Made by a program: the position numbers and the translations under genes
In this document: piece by piece, positions 58,001 to 64,000 of the stretch
How the letters are laid out: each line of letters opens with the position of its first letter
How positions within the stretch are numbered: the first letter of the stretch is position 1
From: Thecamonas trahens ATCC 50062
Lineage: Eukaryota > Apusozoa > Apusomonadida > Apusomonadidae
NCBI RefSeq assembly: GCF_000142905.1
Contig: NW_013657676.1
Span: 437,256-501,255 of the forward strand
Length of the DNA stretch: 64,000 bases
Direction of reading: 5' to 3'
The notes under the pieces: model-generated
What the model was told of the DNA's origin: nothing
Database searches by the model: none
The model's input: only the letters and a program-made list of their open reading frames with translations

Positions 58001-58656
58001 AGTGTCAAGCCCTGGGTGTGCTCCAGATCAGTGAGCAGGTGTTCGACCACCAGCTGGACGACCTCGTTCGAAACGGTGGGATCCGCGGCGCTATTGACCT
58101 GCTGAGCCGGTGCCTCGGGCGGCGCAACCCGCGCGTACTCGGCCAGCCCAGCATAGTTGGGATCAGTCTCCAGTGCTCGTGTCGCCGATGGTGCATACCG
58201 CGCCATGGCCTCAGTGGCTGCCGACGGCCCAAAGAACTGCTGGTAGTAGTCATGGAGCGAACCGACGCGATCGAGCCGGTAAACACAGCGCTCATCAGCG
58301 AGCCCCTTTTGCACGCTTCTCTTGGCGGCGAGCTCAGACAAAGCGCCTGGCCCAGGCTGACCTGCGTCGTGAATGCCGAGCTCGACCATACGGTCGTGGA
58401 TGACCCGCTCGGCCGCACGCTGGGACCTATGGCGCTTGGTCAGCCGGCGGGTCTGGTCGCCGCGAACATGCCGCTTCTTGGTAAAGTATTCCTGAACCGC
58501 GTTCCGGCGCAAATCAAGCCGATGCCGCTTGAATCGCCTCTTGACCTGTCGCCGATGCTCGTAAGAGTTGAGCGCAGGCGCCGTCGGCGCGCCCGACGTC
58601 TTGGTCGTGTACGTCGGCGCCGACGTTGTCACCTGCCGCGCCAGCGACTCGAGCAT
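55066..58656 (-). CDS. Large coiled-coil/disordered protein, possible CCDC87-like ciliary protein
   Basis: A 1196-residue protein from ATG 58656 (upstream frame starts only with GTG). The N-terminal ~370 residues are basic and helical (YEHRRQVKRRFKRHRLDLRR, then a long coiled coil DLVNARIKVVKEKLRSKYDRKR). The middle is Ser-rich and disordered. The C-terminus has a conserved-looking block: LDSLWRRLAFSTEDKLAMAVKY, WEAAAARVEERQAVMEEFAAFESQASDPRRL. The pattern LW..L.....KL.MA.KYS and FE..ASDP.R resembles CCDC87-type proteins found with cilia, as I remember them. I put the match at roughly even odds. It is the upstream tandem neighbour of the SNARE gene (67 bp). Confidence 0.65.
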   Translation of the reverse strand: MLESLARQVTTSAPTYTTKTSGAPTAPALNSYEHRRQVKRRFKRHRLDLRRNAVQEYFTKKRHVRGDQTRRLTKRHRSQRAAERVIHDRMVELGIHDAGQPGPGALSELAAKRSVQKGLADERCVYRLDRVGSLHDYYQQFFGPSAATEAMARYAPSATRALETDPNYAGLAEYARVAPPEAPAQQVNSAADPTVSNEVVQLVVEHLLTDLEHTQGLTLTDKKLVMREFVTDVLLKALHAEESQRVDMSHPAFTPEQNKRFEDLVNARIKVVKEKLRSKYDRKREALNRRGIFPEQVNSDRIEQEYRKELREQIKVSDIRDAMVKEMMSQEKSREMRDHLTVFEQRSLEAQVAASRKLVAHPARRLNNDDDTSSIVKTKSLAAVAGGKAENKHLVQAHSLRHMSALSSAMLSVMVESMGDLESISSSNSSPGSSRSGQTSPETSLLSSSSSSSSLALSSMLAPSGPSGAAVSGSRSGGSLNTSHASMHRQISETVLNASAAIVAEAGAALRAELKAASFRDKMEDYLRVQSAHAAAAVAARASESAAAAPKLGKDRWVAPIDLSGVRRIIDETRAMARERPGRPVVLTTSHLPYMSGPEVTKPSLDVPSDLELVELAGLEVKPRPPNKPLPNGGKPARGRVDGSRGSPAKPVPANKAAFPKVLDVAIDESLALRAAGPRVAPRVAAHMTALAPRPPITFQSLVGDEHHKRLQAAQADVFNVEAHIDLEVQKLCDELVASEATSHLRHDADATAEPVAPKLRSRALEKLAAKWRGRRSSVRASPVRASPVRTSDRIRPHSRGTTPGSPSPAPPSSPRRGKRRRVPRALPFTREDFTQFLEARAAKSPSLRLAAAVYDDAGGTRSRSSDQKRDSDAARSLRVPATAGSVPGVPLAVRVNLEAASGEVGKAVARLAALSTPSESPAAEPDDQTPALRQRNRAATLVPAGDGKGEKRMRPTRSRAGTHVARPPSMPRRASHERAPARKSSAVVGRPLVREDSGGSSTNGEAARDGDEADGCAQRPLFDVATADEAEVQAANLARLDSLWRRLAFSTEDKLAMAVKYSQPETGKWLQDALQAWEAAAARVEERQAVMEEFAAFESQASDPRRLMRGSSTDRLVEEKSRGKLKKALDASARAVIAAAKVLKATYGDELRVAGKSYTEVLAIEPTAVLFGLEKQRLSGSDLRLALHRRSGGGG

Positions 58657-59305
58657 GTTCTCCTCAGCCGTCCCACTCCCGCGCTCACCACCCCCAGCTC
58701 CTCCATACCGCACCACACTCTCTTCTTGGTCACGCCCCGCCACCTTGCCTTTCCCACCCTACGACAACTGTTGCCCACCCACTCCCACCTGGTTCCGGTT
58801 TCAGAGCCAACAAAGTGGAGTCACCCGCTTGGGCCACATCAGACCGCCACTTCAGCTTCGACCCCCCAGATGGACAGTAGCTGGTGCGATACGAAGACTG
58901 CACTGGATGAGACAACACAAGTTGGTTCACAGTCATGTCTCGACTCTTGCATCCTCAGGCCAGGTCAAGATCGGTGACTATGCTAGCCGAGGCCATCAGC
59001 TTGCCACAGGCCTACAGCACACAGCCATCGCACAGACTTGGCATTCTTACGACAAGCTGCACATTCATCACACACAACACTCACACTACATCCAAATACT
59101 ATGTACTTTACACTGTCCATATTGACACATCCTTTTCTTCACACTCTCATCATCATGCCCATCACCATCAATCACATCTCAAACTGACTCGGTCACTGAT
59201 CACAAAGGACTTCACAGTGCTCACCTCCTCCCCCGCTCCACTTCCGTATCTCTCTCTCTTCTCCCCTCCCTTCCCCCCTCAACACCCATATACATCTCTC
59301 ATAAC
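58657..59305. promoter_or_regulatory. Divergent intergenic region (649 bp)
   Basis: Between the CCDC87-like gene (-) and the CHORD gene (+). It is less GC-rich than the coding regions, with CA-rich and TC-rich tracts near 59060-59280. No gene was recognised. Confidence 0.4.
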
Positions 59306-60469
59306 ATGTCTGAAACGCCAGTGTGCACCCGTACCAACTGCGGGAAGCTTGTGGACGACGGCGAGTGTGCGTACCACCCGGCAGCTCCGGTCTTCCATGA
59401 GCGGAAGCGGACCTGGCCCTGCTGCAACGTCTCCCACACCTCGTTTGATGACTTCCTTGCTGTGCCTGGCTGCACCACCGGCCCACATCAGGTGCCTGGT
59501 GCTAGTTCTGCCGATGGTGCAAGCAAGGCAGGTCAGGCTCGCCAGCCAGCGAGCGGCAAGGTTCCGCGGTTCTATGTCCATCTCGACGCTGAGGGCGTGG
59601 GCAAGCCCGTCCCGGACTTTACCGCCGTCTTTGAGCTCGATCCTGCCAACACGCTCCGCAGAATCCGCGAGGACTTTGTCATCCAGTACAACCGCCAGCA
59701 CGGGGCAGAGTATACGCTCAAGATTGCCACTGTCCGCCTGGTCGACGGTGACGGACCGGCTGCTGCCGCGCTGGACCTTGACACCCCGCTGCCCAACGTG
59801 GTGACACCCGGCGCGGACGTGTTTTGCTCTGTCGTCACTTTTCAGCCGATTGCTACACCCGACGCGGCGCTCACACCCAATGCCGCCTCATCGTCGGCCG
59901 AGGCTGCCGAGGCTACCGCTGCGGCTACAGCTGCGGCTGCCGAGCCGCGCGATCCTAACGCGGAGCGGACATGCCTCAACTACACGTGCGGCGGCACCTT
60001 TACCGACGCGACCAATGCCGACGATGCATGCACGTTCCACCTCGCACCGCCGTTCTTCCACGACGCCTCGCAGGGCTACCAGTGTTGCTCCCGAGTCATG
60101 TCGTTCGACGAGTTCCAGGCTATTCCGCCGTGCCAGACAGGTCCGCACTCGGACATGCCGCACGAGCTCCGCCCAGTTGTTCCCTTCCCATCGACAGACG
60201 ACGAAGTCGTTTTCTCGCAGGACAAGACCACTATCTCGCTGACCTTCAATCTCCCGGGTACAGATGCCTCGGGAGTCGATGTTGACGTCGAGGACGACAA
60301 CATCATGGTCATCATCTCCCGCTCCGGTGAAAAGGACTTTGTCTACACCGTCGACCCGCTCCACGCCGAAGTCAAGCCGGGCAAGTCGTCCGTTGCCATC
60401 GACGGTGATGCTGTTGTCATCACCTTCACCAAGGCCTCCAAGGCCGAGTGGCCGGCGCTGCAGGGGTAA
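59306..60469 (+). CDS. CHORDC1: CHORD-CS protein (CHORDC1/melusin/RAR1 family)
   Basis: An HSP90 cochaperone-type protein of 387 residues. Two CHORD zinc-binding domains are present: residues ~7-62 (CTRTNCGKLVDDGECAYHP, FHERKRTWPCC, then GCTTGPHQ) and ~222-280 (CLNYTCGGTFTD, CTFHL, FFHDASQGYQCC, then CQTGPH). A C-terminal CS/p23-like domain (TISLTFNLPG, FVYTVDPLHAEVKPGKSSV) ends the protein at ALQG. The spacer between the CHORDs contains an extra beta-grasp-like segment (RRIREDFVIQYN) and an Ala-rich linker. This architecture matches animal CHORDC1 and plant RAR1, apart from the inserted spacer domain. Convergent with the coiled-coil gene (18 bp). Confidence 0.93.
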   Translation: MSETPVCTRTNCGKLVDDGECAYHPAAPVFHERKRTWPCCNVSHTSFDDFLAVPGCTTGPHQVPGASSADGASKAGQARQPASGKVPRFYVHLDAEGVGKPVPDFTAVFELDPANTLRRIREDFVIQYNRQHGAEYTLKIATVRLVDGDGPAAAALDLDTPLPNVVTPGADVFCSVVTFQPIATPDAALTPNAASSSAEAAEATAAATAAAAEPRDPNAERTCLNYTCGGTFTDATNADDACTFHLAPPFFHDASQGYQCCSRVMSFDEFQAIPPCQTGPHSDMPHELRPVVPFPSTDDEVVFSQDKTTISLTFNLPGTDASGVDVDVEDDNIMVIISRSGEKDFVYTVDPLHAEVKPGKSSVAIDGDAVVITFTKASKAEWPALQG

Positions 60470-60487
60470 GAGCGCGCGCCTCGCCTA

Positions 60488-61102
60488 TTAAACAAACTCC
60501 GCCGTTGCATCCAGCTGCGCCTGCAACACCTTGAGCACCTGTGAGACGTCGCCCACGTGAAGCGCGCTAGCATCCAATGTGCCTGCCGCTCCCGGCGCAA
60601 GCACAGCACCTGCAAACGCCTGAGTCCGCGCAGAGATCACGCCCTGCTGGCAGTGAAGCACCTTGATCATTCGGTCAAGCTGCTGTCGGTAGCCGTCGCG
60701 CTCGGCACGAACCAAAGCCAGCTCCTCGAGCACGACCGCCATCTCAGTTGCAGTAGCTTGCAGTGCTTGCTGTTCTTCCTCGGCTCTGGCCTCGCCCTTG
60801 TCGACAGTAGCAGGCTCATCGCTGCGTCGAGCCACGACTTGCGCCTGAGCCGCCGCCAGCTCGCCACGGACTCGGACCATCTCCTCCTGCATCCGTTCAA
60901 TGCTCGCACGGAGGACACGCTCTCGGGCCAGCGCAGCCTCCAGAGCCTTGGAATCCGACTCGACCCGTGCCTGACAACCAGCGTGCTCTGCCTCGAGCGC
61001 CTCCAGCTTCTGCACCACCTTGTCGAGCTTGTTCTCATACGCCGTCATGTCCCTCACCAGCGCCGCCTCGCGCTGCAGTGCCCGGTGAAGTTCCCCAGAC
61101 AT
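60488..61102 (-). CDS. Coiled-coil protein, unknown function
   Basis: A 204-residue protein from ATG 61102. Heptad-rich helices span nearly the whole chain (LHRALQREAALVRDMTAYENKLDKVVQKLEALEAEHA, then RASIERMQEEMVRVRGELAAAQAQ). There are no other domains and no family was identified. A structural or motor-adaptor role is possible but not shown. It is divergent from the CAP-Gly gene, with 318 bp between starts. Confidence 0.6.
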   Translation of the reverse strand: MSGELHRALQREAALVRDMTAYENKLDKVVQKLEALEAEHAGCQARVESDSKALEAALARERVLRASIERMQEEMVRVRGELAAAQAQVVARRSDEPATVDKGEARAEEEQQALQATATEMAVVLEELALVRAERDGYRQQLDRMIKVLHCQQGVISARTQAFAGAVLAPGAAGTLDASALHVGDVSQVLKVLQAQLDATAEFV

Positions 61103-61420
61103 GAAAACTATCTACGCAGAGATGTGTGTGCCTGTGCTCATTGTTGTTGTTGTCGTCCGAGTCGCAATTCCTAGCTCCCCCTTCACGGCCCCTCTCTCTC
61201 CTCCTCTTGTTCGACACCCGATGTCGTTACACTGTGCAGCCGCCTGCCTGCACCCAATTCGGTTCATTTGACCGTCTGTCAGCCGTTGGTCACACCCGCA
61301 CACAGACAGTCGACGGCAGACAGCAGACGGGGAGACAGCCGTCCCACACACGCTTGGCCACTTGACTCTCCTCCACTTAGGCAAGCGGCTACTGCGGAAA
61401 AGCAACAGAACGAGGGAGTT
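61103..61420. promoter_or_regulatory. Divergent intergenic region (318 bp)
   Basis: Upstream region shared by the coiled-coil gene and the CAP-Gly gene. It includes repeats of cagac/acagac around 61298-61338 and an acceptor-like CTTAG at 61376-61380 that could end a 5'-UTR intron. No gene. Confidence 0.35.
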
Positions 61421-63958
61421 ATGCGCAGTGGGGAAAAGTCTGTCTTTCCACTCGGGACGCGGGTCGAGTTCTATGGCCTTCGTGGCACAGTCCGCTTCTT
61501 TGGCCAGACGCAGTTTGCCAACGGAGTCTGGGTTGGCGTCGAGCTGGACGTGGCCGAGGGCAAGAACAACGGATCGGTGATGGGCCAGACCTACTTTACC
61601 TGTGCTCTCAATCATGGCCTCTTTGTTCGTCCTTGGCACCTGCGCAAGGTCGACGACCTCCGCAAGTTTGGCAAGCAGTCCATGTCCAAGCACGGAGGCC
61701 GCCTCGAGCGCCGTCGCGCCATCGAGGAGGCCGGCATGACTCGTCCGCTCCGCACCGTCTTGCACTCGCGCGAGGAGGACAAGGCCTATGTCTCTTCCAT
61801 CAAGTCGCGCATTCGCTCGCGTGATCGGCAGGAGCAGCTTGCCGCCCGCCGCATGCGCAAAATGCGCCGTGCCAAGGAGCGCTACCTCCGTGAGACCATG
61901 CCGGCCAAGAAGGCTGCACGTGAACGGACTCGCGAGCGCCTCAATCGCGCGCTCCGCCTGGCACCTGGAGGCGCAGATGGCCGCTCGCCGTCACCCGGCC
62001 GTCCTGTCGCTGTCCCCGCTGGCTTTGACCCGACCGTCCGCCTGCCGACTGTTCCGTACTACAACCCGTCGCTGCAGCCGTGCCGCTTTGAGGTCGGCGA
62101 CCTCATCAGGACCAACAAGGACCGCACTACCGCCAACTGCGCCGGCGTTGTCCGGTACATCGGATACGTCGAGGGTGAGAGTGGGCTGTGGGTCGGCGTC
62201 GACCTCGACCGCCCGCCGCGTATCGATGTTGAGCCGGTCAAGCCCTCGCGTTCCCACGCGCACTCGCGCTCACGCAGCAAGCGCGCCAAGCACCAGTCAC
62301 AACGCAACGCTCGCATCCTTGCTGCCATCCGTGGACCCCACTCGGGTGTGTGGAATGGCGCGTATTACTTTGAGACCAAGGTCAAGTGCGGTCTCTTTGT
62401 CCGCCCCACTGCGCTTGACGTTATGGAGCCTGGCGAGGTCGCGCTTCGCAAGCAGCATGAGGAGGATGAACGGCGCGCCAAGCTTGATCAGATGGGCTTT
62501 ACTGCTGGCGCCGTCTCGCTCGAGGCCGCTAATCCGTCGCCGGCCTTCCAGCCCATTACCAAGCAGGTCACCAAGTCGCCGCCGCGCAACACCTCGATCA
62601 TCGCCATGAACGCCACCCGCGTCGCCGCCGCTGGAGCGGCGAGTCGCGCCCCGGCAAGCTACAGCGACTACGACTATGACTACGATGACGACGACATGGC
62701 GCCCATCCCCATGCAGGCGGCAGCCACGCCGACGCCCGCGCCCCGCACCCAGGCGCCGGTGCCGGACTCGGACTGCTTGTCTGACGACCTCTCTCTGCCT
62801 GCTGCGGCCCAATCAACAGGCTCGCTCGATGCTGCCATGAACTCACGCATCGTCTCTTCCGCCCTCGATCTCATGGCTAGGATGGATGCTGTGTTTGAGG
62901 CTGCTGCTGGCGGTCATCCGCTCGACGGGCCTATCGCCAGCCTTGACCAGTCGCTGGGCATCTCGCGGACCACCCTGGGTGAGCTCTACGACTATGTGGC
63001 TGACGCCTCTACCGGCTCGTCAATCGATCCGGCCTTCCTTTCCGCCTCTGCGGCTATGATTGACACCGGTGCCGAGCTCTGCGATGCTGCCGGATCCGGC
63101 TCGGCCGCCCTCCACGCTCTCTCGCTCTCAATCCTCGAGGGCTACCTCGACAACATCCTTGATACCATTGTTGTCACGCCCGAGACTGCAGCGGCCAAGG
63201 CCCGGACTCTGGCCGCAAGCATCTCGTCGCATCTCGCCGAGCTGGCTGCCCAAGGTGCGTGATGAACGACGTCGGACGATCTCATGAGAGATGGCGCTGT
63301 ACGCTGTTGCGCCATGTGAGTGAGGAGAGGACGGGGGGTGGGGACAAGGGGAGCGTGAAGAGATGAAGAGAGAAAGTGTGTGCGGATGTGTGCGCACTAC
63401 TACCGAGTGTCCCTCCTCGCCGTACACAACTCACAGCGCGCAACTCACGACGACCTTTGATGCCTCTACAGTTGCCCGCAACTCTGCCACTCCCGAACTG
63501 GACTCTATCCCTCTGCCCGAGACCGCGTCATCGCCCAAGGCTACGCCGTCGTCCGAGCCCACGCTATCGCCCGAGGCCACACCATCGCCCGAGGCCACGT
63601 CAGCGCTCAAGCTTACACCGTCACCCGAGCTTGGGTCCACGTCATCGCCCCCCATGAGCCCGTGTCTGCGTCGTCGCCGGAGCCCATGCCATCGCCCGAG
63701 CCTGCTCCGGCGTCATCGTCCGTCTCCGAGCCGACCCCATCGCCTGAGCCCGCGCCATCCCCTTCTGGTGTCAAGGCACTTGGCGCCAAGCTCAATCTCA
63801 ACCTCATGATGCCGGGCGCCGGTCCGCCCAAGATCAAGCGGCCGGCTGCAGGAGGCGTGGCGGCGCCGTCGAGCGCTGGAAATCTCGACCACAAGACTAG
63901 GGCTCGTCCCGCGCCAAGGACTGGCCGCAGGCCGCCGTCGCGCCGCCCGCGAAAGTAA
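61421..63958 (+). CDS. Double CAP-Gly microtubule-associated protein, one-base frame break
   Basis: It starts at ATG 61421 (frame extends upstream to a TTG only). CAP-Gly 1 (~12-70) reads GTRVEFYGLRGTVRFFG, NGVWVGVELD, then EGKNNGSVMGQTYF; the usual GKNDG is GKNNG. A basic helical region follows. CAP-Gly 2 (~222-332) has VVRYIGYVEGESGLWVGVDLD and HSGVWNGAYYFE, split by a ~35-residue Ser/Arg-rich insert. I join a second exon: donor at 63255 (AAG|GTGCGT), intron to 63471 (two CTCAC motifs before CTACAG), exon 63472-63958. It encodes an SPEP-rich tail ending KIKRPAAGG...RRPRK. A C6 run at 63648-63653 breaks this exon's frame; one extra C (PPHEPVSASSPEP) gives 773 residues. Without the splice the protein would stop at 63262. 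Confidence 0.8.
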
Positions 63959-64000
63959 CACCTCTTCCCTTGCTGCTATGGCTGCACAATGTGGTTGAGC

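Noticed and set aside
30311-63653. Programmed ribosomal frameshifting as the main explanation of frame breaks
   Set aside because: No common slippery sequence or structure; one case needs the opposite shift; homopolymer location suggests sequencing error.
63363-63809. Independent small gene starting MKRESVCGCV downstream of the CAP-Gly gene
   Set aside because: Its beginning is the intron region; a GTGCGT donor and CTCAC..ACAG acceptor join the SPEP-rich exon to the CAP-Gly gene in phase.

Overview
The window is nuclear DNA from a GC-rich, gene-dense eukaryotic microbe. Spliceosomal introns, Rab/SNARE/retromer/formin/kinetochore families, HDEL ER-retention tails and an absence of bacterial signals all support this. 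About 37 protein genes lie in 64 kb, with mostly 20-700 bp between them. A flagellate close to the apusomonad Thecamonas trahens is my best guess; it is inferred from composition and gene style, not proven. The standard code fits, since TAA, TAG and TGA all end genes. Introns are few (0-2 per gene), 80-240 bp, and mostly near the 5' end. Many have a CTCAC-type branch-like motif 20-45 nt before the 3' splice site.

Layout. 1-5.3 kb: end of a Pro/Ser-rich gene, an unknown Trp-rich protein, a rhamnose-nucleotide epimerase/reductase, and a secreted JmjC/cupin-8 protein. 5.8-15.9 kb: bystin, an unknown acidic protein, an HDEL ER protein, VPS26, PP1 inhibitor-3, a cyclase-family enzyme, and LIS1. 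15.9-24.3 kb: apyrase, a second HDEL protein, a novel YRTDRV-repeat protein, a membrane P-loop NTPase, and an unresolved multi-exon region. 24.3-34.4 kb: multipass lipase-like protein, NAA40, CENP-P, and an FHA-formin. 34.4-45.5 kb: cytochrome b5, an odd Rab-like GTPase, WDR11, an ERMARD/DUF4209-like protein, GPR107-like, and DOMON-cytochrome b561. 45.5-50.6 kb: an AT-rich island, an R3H/F-box protein, an unknown helical protein, a Cys-rich surface protein, and a 100-N gap. 50.7-64 kb: a small basic ORF, a Cys-less E2-like protein, BAR-SH3, a short Qc-SNARE, a CCDC87-like ciliary candidate, CHORD-CS, a coiled-coil protein, and a double CAP-Gly protein.

Most genes are unrelated housekeeping functions arranged as alternating divergent and convergent pairs. 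Several belong to endosome/Golgi traffic (VPS26, WDR11, GPR107-like, syntaxin-8-like SNARE, BAR-SH3, Rab-like), but I see no operon-like logic. Eight genes are broken by one missing or extra base, usually in a homopolymer. The pattern looks like draft-sequence error, and I annotate those genes across the break. No mobile element, CRISPR array, tRNA or rRNA was recognised. The most novel items are the YRTDRV-repeat protein, the FHA-formin, the GTPase with Ala at the catalytic Gln, the E2-like protein without its cysteine, and the AT-rich island.
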